Part shown: one piece after another, positions 1 to 7,118 of the stretch
Layout of the letters: each line of letters starts with the position of its first letter
Numbering within the stretch: position 1 is the first letter of the stretch
Source of the DNA: an uncultured Peptoniphilus sp.
Lineage (GTDB): Bacteria; Bacillota; Clostridia; Tissierellales; Peptoniphilaceae
DNA: 8,227 nt
Assembly (NCBI GenBank): GCA_947254665.1
Contig: CAMYEJ010000057.1
Coordinates: 1-8,227 of the forward strand
Reading direction: 5' to 3'
The notes under the pieces: generated by a model
Seen by the model: only the letters and a program-made list of their open reading frames with translations
Database searches by the model: none
What the model was told of the DNA's origin: nothing
Position numbers and translations under genes: made by a program

Positions 1-36
1 TTCAGACGGATCTATGGCTCTATATTTAAAATTCAT
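1..36 (-). CDS. Start of a GspF/PilC-type inner-membrane platform protein (3' end outside window)
   Basis: Only the first 12 codons are present: an ATG at 36 followed by an open frame to the edge reading MNFKYRAIDPSE. The FKYRAID.S pattern is the usual opening of GspF/PilC polytopic platform proteins, which sit in the cytoplasmic membrane and contact the GspE/PilB motor. Position supports this: the ATG follows the motor gene's TAA after one base, and gspE-gspF adjacency is the family norm. The only AAGGA on the coding strand lies about 18 bases upstream, too far for normal initiation, with a small GGAA/TTCC inverted repeat between, so translational reinitiation is likely. Twelve residues cannot prove the family. 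Confidence 0.7.
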   Translation of the reverse strand, partial: MNFKYRAIDPSE

Positions 37-37
37 T

Positions 38-1462
38 TTAATGGAATATATTTTCCTTTACTTCTTCACCTGAGGTTGTGTAATTTTCTACCAATTTTAA
101 AAGACTTTTCTTTAGAGTAACTAGTCCTTTCTTTTCAGCGACTTCTCTAATTTTATTTATGTCTTCACCTTTGTAAAACATGCTTTCTAATTCATCGTCA
201 TAGTCAAGTATTTCGAAAACAGAAGTTCTGTTTAAGTATCCATCCTTACACATTGGACATCCAACTGGAATTGCGTGATCCATTTCTCTATCGAAAACAT
301 CGACGTATTCGTGAACGATTTTTTTACAATGAGGGCAGAGAACTCTAACAAGTCTTTGCGAAACCACTCCTATTAATCCTGCATTTACTTCATAGATAGG
401 AACTCCCATCTCAACTAGTCTTGTAACCGCACCTATTGCATCCCTTGTATGAAGAGTTGATAGAACTAAGTGACCTGTTATCGCTGCCCTTAATGCAACT
501 TTTGCAGTTTCTAGCGAACGAATCTCTCCCACCATTACTTTGTCTGGGTCCTGTCTTAATATTGCCTTAAGTCCAGTTTCAAAATTAAGTCCCGACTGTT
601 CATTTACTTGAACTTGATTTATACCTTCAACTTTGTATTCCACTGGATCTTCAACTGTAATTATATTTAGCTGCGGATTTTTTATGTATTCCAAAATCGT
701 ATAAAGTGTAGAAGTTTTTCCTGATCCTGTAGGTCCTACCAGTAGAATTAAACCTGATGGCTGACCTATAAGTTTAATTAGTTTATCCCTATCGCTTCCT
801 TCTATTCCAATTCCATCAAATGTAAAATCCACCTTCAACTTATCCAGAATTCTTAGTACAATCTTTTCTCCATAGACCGTTGGAATGGTTGACACTCTTA
901 TGTCCGTAGAAAACTTTTCGTTCTTATAGGTAAATCTTCCATCCTGTGGCAGAGACTTCTTAGCTATATCTAGATTAGACAAGACTTTTATACGCATGAT
1001 CACTTGATTGTAGAGGTCTTTTTGTATTTCTGAAACATCGGATAGGATTGAGTCCATCCTTACCCTTATGTCCGCAGATTTCTCTCTAGGATCGAAATGA
1101 ATGTCAGACGCTTTCTTTGTTATTGAATATGTAATTATTTTATCCAAAAGTTTGGATACAGGGCTTTTTATATTTTCAAAATAATACCTATCTTCTTCAG
1201 ATTTTACTTCTATACTCTTTACAAAATCTTCAATTTCAGAGATTTCATCATAGAATTTATCTCTTAATTCTTCTAGCTCTGCTTCACTTACTGGAATAAA
1301 TTTAGATTTTAATCCAAAACTACTTTCCAAAATCTTATCATTGAAGTTTGCTCCTTCAAGAATATAAAATGTTGCCTCATCCCCAAGTACACTCTTGGGA
1401 ACAAGGCTATATTTTTCTGAATAATCTTTATTTATTATCTTTTTTAATCTTTCTATTTCCAT
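38..1462 (-). CDS. GspE/PilB-family type II secretion / type IV pilus assembly ATPase
   Basis: This is a hexameric cytoplasmic motor ATPase that powers assembly of a pilus or pseudopilus through an inner-membrane GspF/PilC platform. The 474-residue product has an N-terminal GspE domain (about 1-90) opening with the family-like INKDYSEKYSLVPKSV, then the N2 region with ASDIHFDP (118-125). The motor core has Walker A GPTGSGKT at 243-250, the Asp box ITVEDPVEY at 268-276, Walker B VMVGEIR at 309-315 and the His box TGHLVLSTLHTRDA at 329-342. A four-cysteine metal site follows: Cys376, Cys379, Cys402, Cys405. That cysteine module and the N-domain point to an assembly motor (PilB/GspE) rather than the retraction motor PilT. 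It is shorter than long PilB/GspE forms, which carry an extra N-terminal domain. The ribosome site is weak (GAGA three bases from ATG), so translation probably relies on coupling to topA, 5 nt upstream. Whether it serves a pilus, secretion or DNA uptake (ComGA-like) cannot be decided from the window. Confidence 0.93.
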   Translation of the reverse strand: MEIERLKKIINKDYSEKYSLVPKSVLGDEATFYILEGANFNDKILESSFGLKSKFIPVSEAELEELRDKFYDEISEIEDFVKSIEVKSEEDRYYFENIKSPVSKLLDKIITYSITKKASDIHFDPREKSADIRVRMDSILSDVSEIQKDLYNQVIMRIKVLSNLDIAKKSLPQDGRFTYKNEKFSTDIRVSTIPTVYGEKIVLRILDKLKVDFTFDGIGIEGSDRDKLIKLIGQPSGLILLVGPTGSGKTSTLYTILEYIKNPQLNIITVEDPVEYKVEGINQVQVNEQSGLNFETGLKAILRQDPDKVMVGEIRSLETAKVALRAAITGHLVLSTLHTRDAIGAVTRLVEMGVPIYEVNAGLIGVVSQRLVRVLCPHCKKIVHEYVDVFDREMDHAIPVGCPMCKDGYLNRTSVFEILDYDDELESMFYKGEDINKIREVAEKKGLVTLKKSLLKLVENYTTSGEEVKENIFH

Positions 1463-1467
1463 TTATC

Positions 1468-3531
1468 TCATTTTTGAAAGTTGCAGTCCTTGTTTGGACA
1501 TCTTAATACTACACCAGTTCTAGTTCTAACCTTGGTCAAATTTTCTCCGCATTTTGGACATTTTTCTTCCACGGGTTCATCCCAGGATACGAAATCGCAG
1601 TCAGGATATCTTGAGCAGCCGAAGAATTTACGACCCTTCTTAGATCTCTTAACTACTATGTCGCCCTTATGACACTTTGGACATTTAACTCCGATTTTTT
1701 CTAGAAGAGGTTTGGTATTTTTGCATTCTGGCCAACCTGGGCACGCTAAAAATTTTCCAAATCTGCCCATTTTGATGACCATTTTTCTTCCGCATTTTTC
1801 ACAGACTTCATCTGTCTCTTGATCTCTTATATCTATCTTGTCCAGATCCTTATCCGCTACTTTTAGATCACCTTCAATATCTTTGTAGAATTCTCTTACT
1901 ATTTCCTTCCAGAACATATCTCCTTCCGCAATTTTATCCAGTCCTGTTTCAAGTTTTGCAGTGAAGTTTTCATCTACCAAGTCTTTGAAATATTTTTTCA
2001 TGACATTGTTTACAGTTTCTCCAAGTTCTGTCGGTACAAATTTCTTATCTTCTATAACTACATAGTACCTGGATAGAATGGTAGAAATTGTAGGTGCATA
2101 GGTTGATGGTCTTCCTATTCCTAAATCTTCAAGAAGTTTAATTAAAGTCGCTTCTGAATATCTGGCTGGTGGTTGTGTATAATGTTTTTCTTCTTTGCAA
2201 GAAGTTGTTTTAATAATTTCATTTTTTTCTAGTGGTGGAAGAATCGTATCTTTTTCAATGGCATAGTTATAAACTTTTAAGAATCCATCAAACACAATAC
2301 TTGAGCCTTTCGCTTTAAATAAATTGTCATTGGATGCTATATCGATAATTTGATTTTCATAAATTGCAGGACTCATAAATGATGCGACAAATCTCTTCCA
2401 AATCAAACTATAAAGTTTGTATTCATCACGAGAAAGAGAATCCTTTATGCTCTCTGGAGTTCTTGTGACATCGGTTGGTCTTATACATTCATGAGCATCT
2501 TGTACATTGTCCTTGGATTTGACACTTCTATGTCCTTTTAGATACTTGCTTCCATATTCAGAATTTATAAATAAAAACGCATTGTCTTCTGCTTCTTTAG
2601 AAACTCTTGTGGAGTCGGTCCTCATATATGTTATAAGTCCAACTTCTCCAACCTTTGGAAGGTATATTCCTTCATAGAGCTTTTGTGCAACCATCATCGT
2701 CTTCTTCGTTGAGAAGCTTAGTCTTGTTGAGGCTTGTTGTTGCATGGTAGAAGTTGTAAATGGAGGTTGAGATGCTCTAGTTCTATCAGATTTAGATATT
2801 TCTAAAACTTTAAAATTATTTAAATCAACTGAGTCTATAATTGCCTTTGCTTGTTTTTCTGATGTAATTTTATCTTTTTTTGCTTTCCCATTTACAATTT
2901 TTCCGTAGTATTCAGAATTAAAAGTCTTTCTGTTCTTTAAATGGCTCGCTTCTATGGTGAAATATAGCTCAGGAACAAATTCTCTAATTTCATCTTCTCT
3001 GTCGCAAATTAGTTTTAGTACCACCGATTGGACACGGCCTGCTGAAAGTCCACTCTTAATCTTCTTCCATAGAAATGGTGAAATATTGTAACCTGCAAGC
3101 CTATCTAGCACTCTTCTAGCCTGTTGTGCATCGACTAGGTTCATATCTATTGACTTCGGTTCTTTAATAGCTCCTTTGACCTTGTCTTTTGTTATTTCGT
3201 TAAAAGTTACTCTCACCTTATCTTTTGGATTTAAATCAAGTATGTGGGACAGATGCCAAGATATAGCTTCTCCCTCTCTATCAGGGTCAGTTGCCAAAAA
3301 TATTTTTGAAGCATCCTTTGCATCCTTTTTTAATTCTTTAATTAGTGGTCCCTTGCCCCTAATGTTTATATACTTAGGTTCAAAGTCATTTTCAATGTCG
3401 ATTCCCATTGTTGATTTAGGTAAATCTCTAATATGTCCTATTGATGCTACCACTTTATAATTAGAACCCAACATTTTTTTTATTGTTTTTGCCTTTGTAG
3501 GTGATTCTACTATAACTAAATTCTTTGCCAT
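1468..3531 (-). CDS. topA: DNA topoisomerase I (type IA)
   Basis: TopA relaxes negative supercoils by cutting one DNA strand through a 5'-phosphotyrosine. The 687-residue product closely matches the length of Bacillota enzymes. The TOPRIM domain at the N-terminus has LVIVESPTKAKTI with Glu9 and the metal-binding TDPDREGE at 81-88 (Asp82, Asp84, Glu86). The core carries SAGRVQS at 163-169 and the active-site tyrosine Tyr302 in GLITYMRTDSTR (298-309), then GIGRPSTYAPTI at 471-482. Three C-terminal four-cysteine zinc ribbons follow: Cys577/580/597/603, Cys617/620/639/645 and Cys658/661/678/683, which bind single-stranded DNA and aid strand passage. All look complete. Its ribosome site, AAGGAG, includes the two As of the dprA stop codon. 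dprA-topA adjacency is conserved across Bacillota. An A8 run covers codons 18-20. After topA many relatives carry trmFO, xerC or codY; here an assembly ATPase follows after 5 nt. Confidence 0.97.
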   Translation of the reverse strand: MAKNLVIVESPTKAKTIKKMLGSNYKVVASIGHIRDLPKSTMGIDIENDFEPKYINIRGKGPLIKELKKDAKDASKIFLATDPDREGEAISWHLSHILDLNPKDKVRVTFNEITKDKVKGAIKEPKSIDMNLVDAQQARRVLDRLAGYNISPFLWKKIKSGLSAGRVQSVVLKLICDREDEIREFVPELYFTIEASHLKNRKTFNSEYYGKIVNGKAKKDKITSEKQAKAIIDSVDLNNFKVLEISKSDRTRASQPPFTTSTMQQQASTRLSFSTKKTMMVAQKLYEGIYLPKVGEVGLITYMRTDSTRVSKEAEDNAFLFINSEYGSKYLKGHRSVKSKDNVQDAHECIRPTDVTRTPESIKDSLSRDEYKLYSLIWKRFVASFMSPAIYENQIIDIASNDNLFKAKGSSIVFDGFLKVYNYAIEKDTILPPLEKNEIIKTTSCKEEKHYTQPPARYSEATLIKLLEDLGIGRPSTYAPTISTILSRYYVVIEDKKFVPTELGETVNNVMKKYFKDLVDENFTAKLETGLDKIAEGDMFWKEIVREFYKDIEGDLKVADKDLDKIDIRDQETDEVCEKCGRKMVIKMGRFGKFLACPGWPECKNTKPLLEKIGVKCPKCHKGDIVVKRSKKGRKFFGCSRYPDCDFVSWDEPVEEKCPKCGENLTKVRTRTGVVLRCPNKDCNFQK

Positions 3532-3535
3532 AATT

Positions 3536-3541
3536 CTCCTT
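3536..3541 (-). promoter_or_regulatory. Strong ribosome binding site of topA overlapping the dprA stop
   Basis: The minus strand reads TAAGGAG, so the AAGGAG site starts inside the dprA TAA. It is followed by a short four-base spacer and the ATG at 3531. It is the longest Shine-Dalgarno match in the window and suggests good topA translation even when reached from an internal promoter. Confidence 0.75.
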
Positions 3542-4628
3542 ACTTACTCATGAATCTTCCCATAGATTCTTCCATTATTACACCTTTTATTTCCAGTACT
3601 GTAAGTATTCCACTTACTTGGGATACGCTAAAGTTTGTATTTGCAACGATACTGTCCACATCGTTTTTACCTTTAACGATTAAATCATATACTATTAGCT
3701 CATCTTCTCCGAGCTCTGTTCTCATTTTTTTATTTTTTTTGTCTAAACATGCTTCTTGTAATTTGTAGATGTTTTCTACTATATCTCCAACTTCAAGAGC
3801 AATGATAGCACCATCTCTTATAAGTTTGTTGGTTCCTTCAGAATATATGGAATTTATATTCCCAGGCACGGCGAATACTTCTTTGCCCTGCTCCGCACCA
3901 ACCCTTGCTGTTATAAGAGATCCACTTCTATCCTTTGCTTCCACTACGATTACTCCATCCGAAAGTCCAGAAATAATTCTATTTCTCAGTGGAAATCTAT
4001 ATGGCATAGGACCTGAAGTCGGTGGAAATTCACTTACTATAAGCCCTTTTTCTCTAACTTCTTCATAGATTTTTCTATTCTTACTCGGATAACAGATATC
4101 AACTCCTGTTCCTAGTACACAGGTAGTCCTTGAACCATATTTAAGAGCAGTTTTGTGTGCAATGCTGTCGATTCCATAAGCCATTCCGCTTACAATTTCA
4201 ACCCCAAGTTCACATAGATCAGATGCAAATTTTTCGGTTACATATGCACCGTACTCCGTATGATTTCTTGCACCGACTATCGCAATCTTTATGGTGTCTT
4301 CATTAAAACTTCCCATGTAGTAGAGAACTGCAGGCGAATTTTCTATAAGTTTTAGACTTACCGGGTACAGTTCATCATTATAAGTTATGACTTTGATTCC
4401 ATGTTTGTCATTATATTCGTATAACTTTTTAAGTAGATCTTCGTCATAATCTTTGAGTTTTTGAAATGTTGCCTTTTGAACCAAATTCTGTAAATCTATA
4501 TTATTAGTTATATCTTTTAGATCATCTGCTGTCAAATTATTATCTGAAAAAAACTCGTCTATTAATAAAATTTCACTATTGGATATTCCTTTTGCATTTA
4601 AATATAAAAGCATTTCATCGTAGTTCAT
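3540..4628 (-). CDS. dprA: DNA-processing protein DprA (Smf)
   Basis: DprA binds incoming single-stranded DNA in the cytoplasm during natural transformation, protects it and loads RecA; it is also widespread in species not known to be transformable. The 362-residue product has the usual three parts. A helical N-terminal region spans residues 1 to about 75. The Rossmann-like DprA core (about 80-288) contains AIVGARNHTEYG (116-127), SGMAYGIDSIAH (147-158), LGTGVDICYPSKN (172-184), FPLRNRIISGLS (212-223) and GSLITAR..AEQGKEVFAVPG (236-256). A C-terminal winged-helix domain (about 305-362) contains the VSQVSGILTVLEIKG recognition helix. GGAG lies six bases before the ATG, and the start overlaps the comM stop by one base. 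An eight-base gap leads to topA, continuing the operon. Two things are odd: a double poly-A tract encodes the linker at 297-302, just before the winged helix, and a near-consensus promoter lies inside codons 32-40. All core motifs are intact. Confidence 0.96.
   Translation of the reverse strand: MNYDEMLLYLNAKGISNSEILLIDEFFSDNNLTADDLKDITNNIDLQNLVQKATFQKLKDYDEDLLKKLYEYNDKHGIKVITYNDELYPVSLKLIENSPAVLYYMGSFNEDTIKIAIVGARNHTEYGAYVTEKFASDLCELGVEIVSGMAYGIDSIAHKTALKYGSRTTCVLGTGVDICYPSKNRKIYEEVREKGLIVSEFPPTSGPMPYRFPLRNRIISGLSDGVIVVEAKDRSGSLITARVGAEQGKEVFAVPGNINSIYSEGTNKLIRDGAIIALEVGDIVENIYKLQEACLDKKNKKMRTELGEDELIVYDLIVKGKNDVDSIVANTNFSVSQVSGILTVLEIKGVIMEESMGRFMSK
3726..3740 (-). repeat. Interrupted poly-A tract in the dprA linker
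   Basis: On the coding strand the bases are eight A, one T, then seven A (the seventh, at 3725, begins the Met302 codon ATG), encoding Lys-Lys-Asn-Lys-Lys-Met at 297-302. The run joins the Rossmann core to the winged-helix domain. Runs of this length are prone to polymerase slippage. Confidence 0.8.
4507..4535 (-). promoter_or_regulatory. Candidate sigma-A promoter inside dprA
   Basis: On the minus strand TTGACA (4535-4530) is followed by a 17-base spacer and TATAAC (4512-4507), 11 of 12 consensus bases at the ideal spacing, with AT-rich DNA containing a T7 run just upstream. A transcript would begin near 4500, too late to encode the dprA start, and would carry topA and the gspE-like genes. 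By a rough estimate such a match is expected by chance about once in several windows of this AT content, so it remains a candidate. Confidence 0.4.
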
Positions 4629-6148
4629 TACTTACTCCAATATTTTCCGTCAATAGTCCTATATCTTATAGCTTCTAGTAGGTGCATCTCCTTGATATTT
4701 TCTGATGAATCAAGATCTGCAATGGTTCTAGCTATCTTTAAAATTTTGTTGTATGTCCTCGCTGAGAATCCATATTTCTTAAAGCTAAGCGCCATTAGCT
4801 TTTCACAAGCAGAGTCTAGCTTACAGTATTTTCTAATTTTATTATCAGGCATATCGCCATTTAGTTTGAAACTTTCCTTTGCATATCTCTCTTCTTGTAA
4901 TTGTCTTGCACGAAGAACAGAATTTCTAAGAGTTTCTGAATCAAGTCCAGATGCCTCATCGGAAATATCTTCATACTTAACTTCAGATACTTCAATGTGC
5001 ATATCAATTCTATCGAGAAGAGGATGGGATACCTTTGAAAGATATCTATCTATTTGAGGTCTAGTACAATTACATTCATGAAGCTTCGATCCATGATATC
5101 CACAAGGACATGGATTAAGTGCTGCGATTAATATAAAGTCCGCTGGATACGTAAGAGTTGCGGTCGCACGGCTTATATGAATTGTCTTTGATTCAAGCGG
5201 TTCTCTTAAAACTTCAAGCACATTTTTTTGAAACTCCGGTAGCTCATCTAAGAACAATACACCTCTATGAGCAAGTGATATTTCTCCCGGTTTTGGTATG
5301 GATCCTCCGCCGATTAAACTTACCGCAGATGCGGTGTGGTGTGGAGATCTAAATGGCGGCGTTGTGATAAGTGCTCCTTCTTTTAGAAGTCCTGACACAG
5401 AATATATTTTAGAAACTTCTATTGCTTCTTCAAATGAAAGTTTCGGTAGTATGGTTGGAAATCTCTTAGCTGCCATGGTCTTACCTGAACCTGGTGTGCC
5501 CACCATGAGCACATTGGTTCTCGATGCTGCAGATATTTCAAAGAGTCTTTTTACCTTTTCTTGACCTTTTAAATCTTTAAAGTCTAGGTCATAGGTCACT
5601 TGTTCTTCAGACCTATTGCCTACCATTCTTTTTAATGTTCCTGTTCCTTTTATAAATTCCACAACTTCTGTCAAAGTTTTCGCTGGATATATTTCTATAT
5701 CTGATACTACAGAACATTCATTTCTATTGGCATATGGAACTATAAATTTTGTAAATCCTTCTTCCCTTATGGAAATTACCATAGGAAGCACACCTTTTAC
5801 AGAATTTATACTTCCATCTAGTGCTAGTTCTCCTATAAATATAATATCCTTTGGATCTTCGTCTACTTCATCGTTTGCGCAAAGAAGTGACATAGCTATT
5901 GCAAGATCTAGTGCTGATCCGTCCTTTTTTATTGCAGCTGGAGCTAAATTCACCGTTACTCTTTCATTTGGAAATGAGTATCCCGAGTTAGTTATTGCAG
6001 ATCTTACCCTTTCTCCAGATTCTTTTACCGCAGTGTCTGCAAGACCGACGATGGTTAATTTTGGAATATTTCTAACTATATCTGCTTCTACATTTACAAG
6101 AGTTCCCTCTAGTCCTAGAAGTGTTACCGTCTTAACTTTTGCATACAT
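4628..6148 (-). CDS. comM: YifB/ComM family Mg-chelatase-like AAA+ ATPase
   Basis: ComM (YifB) proteins are AAA+ ATPases; in Vibrio and relatives ComM is a hexameric helicase that drives branch migration of transforming DNA and so helps integration of divergent donor strands. The 506-residue product is full length. Residues 1 to about 165 form the Lon-protease-like ChlI N-domain (VGLADTAVKESGERVRSA, NLAPA.IKKDGSALDL). The AAA+ core has Walker A GTPGSGKT at 217-224, the family motif FRSPHHTAS at 266-274, Walker B LFLDE at 298-302, sensor 1 Asn345 and LLDRID at 377-382. Cys347, Cys349, Cys359 and Cys361 form a possible metal-binding insert. The C-terminal Mg-chelatase domain has FSARTYNKILKIARTIADL around 461-479 with sensor-2 type arginines. 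His375 stands where the family usually has Gly (SGPLLDR). A GAGGT ribosome site lies five bases from the ATG, and the stop overlaps the dprA start as TAATG. The family call is certain; a role in transformation rests on homology and context. Confidence 0.93.
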   Translation of the reverse strand: MYAKVKTVTLLGLEGTLVNVEADIVRNIPKLTIVGLADTAVKESGERVRSAITNSGYSFPNERVTVNLAPAAIKKDGSALDLAIAMSLLCANDEVDEDPKDIIFIGELALDGSINSVKGVLPMVISIREEGFTKFIVPYANRNECSVVSDIEIYPAKTLTEVVEFIKGTGTLKRMVGNRSEEQVTYDLDFKDLKGQEKVKRLFEISAASRTNVLMVGTPGSGKTMAAKRFPTILPKLSFEEAIEVSKIYSVSGLLKEGALITTPPFRSPHHTASAVSLIGGGSIPKPGEISLAHRGVLFLDELPEFQKNVLEVLREPLESKTIHISRATATLTYPADFILIAALNPCPCGYHGSKLHECNCTRPQIDRYLSKVSHPLLDRIDMHIEVSEVKYEDISDEASGLDSETLRNSVLRARQLQEERYAKESFKLNGDMPDNKIRKYCKLDSACEKLMALSFKKYGFSARTYNKILKIARTIADLDSSENIKEMHLLEAIRYRTIDGKYWSK

Positions 6149-6153
6149 ATTCT

Positions 6154-6158
6154 ACCTC
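6154..6158 (-). promoter_or_regulatory. Ribosome binding site of comM, built into the yraN stop codon
   Basis: The minus strand reads GAGGT five bases before the comM ATG at 6148. Its first GA are the last two bases of the yraN TGA, so a ribosome ending yraN sits on the site, consistent with reinitiation across the 8-nt gap. Confidence 0.7.
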
Positions 6159-6510
6159 AACTTAAAATAAATGCATCTTTATTATGTACTATTTTCTTCT
6201 CATCTAAATATACTTCTACTACGTCGAATCTAACTTTTATATTATGTAGCTTCTTCTCATAGATGTACCTACTCGCTCCTCTGATAATCCTACTTTGCTT
6301 ATTTTTATTTACCGCTTCAGATGGTCTTCCATAGCTTGAGTTTTTCCTTGTCTTGACCTCTACAAAAACGATTTCAGTACTATTCTTACAGATTATATCG
6401 ATTTCAAAACCAATACCTCTGTAGTTTCTATCCAGAATTTTATATCCATTTTCTATTAGAAATTTAGCGGCTATATCCTCTCCGATGTCGCCAAATACCT
6501 TTGTATTCAT
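6157..6510 (-). CDS. YraN / UPF0102 family nuclease-fold protein
   Basis: This 117-residue protein belongs to the UPF0102 (YraN) family, predicted from its fold to be related to restriction endonucleases and Holliday-junction resolvases. The biochemical role is poorly established. With the start used here, the visible motifs are GEDIA (10-14), then GFEIDII (34-40) carrying the Asp of the core, then FVEVKTR (49-55) with the Glu-x-Lys pair. Together they form the E...D...ExK arrangement of that nuclease superfamily. SEAV..NKQ and a short terminal strand follow as usual for the family. A longer reading begins with TTG at 6516, but the ATG at 6510 is better: it has GGAG eight bases upstream and overlaps the rnhB stop as ATGA. 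The gene lies between rnhB and comM, the same position as in many Clostridia, which suggests a nucleic-acid-processing role by association only. The gap to the next gene is 8 nt. Confidence 0.88.
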   Translation of the reverse strand: MNTKVFGDIGEDIAAKFLIENGYKILDRNYRGIGFEIDIICKNSTEIVFVEVKTRKNSSYGRPSEAVNKNKQSRIIRGASRYIYEKKLHNIKVRFDVVEVYLDEKKIVHNKDAFILS

Positions 6511-7118
6511 TTCCAATTCTCCATATTTTTTAGAAAAGACTTTCTGTGATGCGATGTAGGACCTTTTTCAAGTAAAATTTCCCTGTGTTTTTTCGTACCG
6601 TATCCCTTGTGTTTTTCTATTTCATATCCTGGAAACTCTTTGCCCCATTTCTCACAGAGTCTATCTCTATATACTTTTGCAACTATAGATGCACAGGCGA
6701 TGGAATATACTTTTTCATCACCTTTTACAATGGATTCTTGTGGTATATCCGTCTCCAAATGTTCTGCATCTATTAAAAGTACATGAGGATCCACTTTTCT
6801 TCCATCACTTGATCTCAAGTTTTGAACAGCTAGTAACATCGCAAGATGGGTTGCCATCTTAATATTTATTTTATCAATGGTGACAGAGTCCATGATTCCA
6901 ATTCCATATGCGACACATGAACTTAAAATCTTATCATATAGCTCAGCTCTTCTTAATTCAGTTAGTTTTTTAGAATCATTTACTCCTGGGATTCTAGTCT
7001 TTGGCATGATTACAGCAGCAGCAACCACATCTCCGAAGAGACATCCTCTACCAACTTCATCGATACCGCAGACCAAGTCCAAACCCTTGTCGTAATAGTC
7101 TTTTTCTATTTCAATCAT
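6507..7118 (-). CDS. rnhB: Ribonuclease HII
   Basis: RNase HII cuts the RNA strand of RNA:DNA hybrids and nicks at single ribonucleotides embedded in DNA, starting ribonucleotide excision repair. The 203-residue product has GIDEVGRG at 18-25, giving catalytic Asp20 and Glu21 and the GRG loop that reads the ribose 2'-hydroxyl. The third acidic residue is Asp117 (LLIDAEHL) and the fourth Asp134 (VKGDEK). These are followed by the family signature CASIVAKVYRDR (142-153) and HKGYGTKKH (170-178), whose Tyr173 is expected to sense the RNA-DNA junction. All four metal ligands are present. An oddity is CLFGD at 26-30, where most bacterial enzymes have PLAGP. The start at 7118 overlaps the end of rbgA by 8 nt and has no clear Shine-Dalgarno (an A7 run precedes it), so expression probably depends on translational coupling. 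A non-ATG start a few codons downstream cannot be excluded, but would leave little sequence ahead of Asp20. Confidence 0.95.
   Translation of the reverse strand: MIEIEKDYYDKGLDLVCGIDEVGRGCLFGDVVAAAVIMPKTRIPGVNDSKKLTELRRAELYDKILSSCVAYGIGIMDSVTIDKINIKMATHLAMLLAVQNLRSSDGRKVDPHVLLIDAEHLETDIPQESIVKGDEKVYSIACASIVAKVYRDRLCEKWGKEFPGYEIEKHKGYGTKKHREILLEKGPTSHHRKSFLKNMENWK
6519..6522 (-). promoter_or_regulatory. Ribosome binding site deciding the yraN start
   Basis: The minus strand reads GGAG, eight spacer bases, then ATG at 6510. The in-frame TTG at 6516 would sit only two bases from this GGAG, too close for initiation, so the ATG at 6510 is chosen. The site lies inside the last codons of rnhB. Confidence 0.7.

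Noticed and set aside
38..1462. The motor ATPase as a PilT-type retraction ATPase
   Set aside because: It has an N-terminal GspE domain and the CxxC...CxxC module typical of assembly motors, and it is followed by a GspF-like start; PilT proteins are shorter and lack the cysteine module.
4692..5057. A 121-codon plus-strand open frame opposite the 3' part of comM
   Set aside because: It is antisense to the conserved C-terminal domain of ComM, with no recognisable motif or ribosome site.
5616..6170. A 184-codon open frame on the plus strand opposite comM
   Set aside because: It lies wholly antisense to a well-supported conserved gene, its product is a low-complexity Ser/Thr/Pro/Phe-rich translation with no family motif, and it has no upstream context. 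It is a shadow of comM codon use.
6511..6516. A TTG start for yraN two codons upstream of the ATG
   Set aside because: The GGAG site would be only two bases away, while it is eight bases from the ATG at 6510, which also overlaps the rnhB stop as ATGA.
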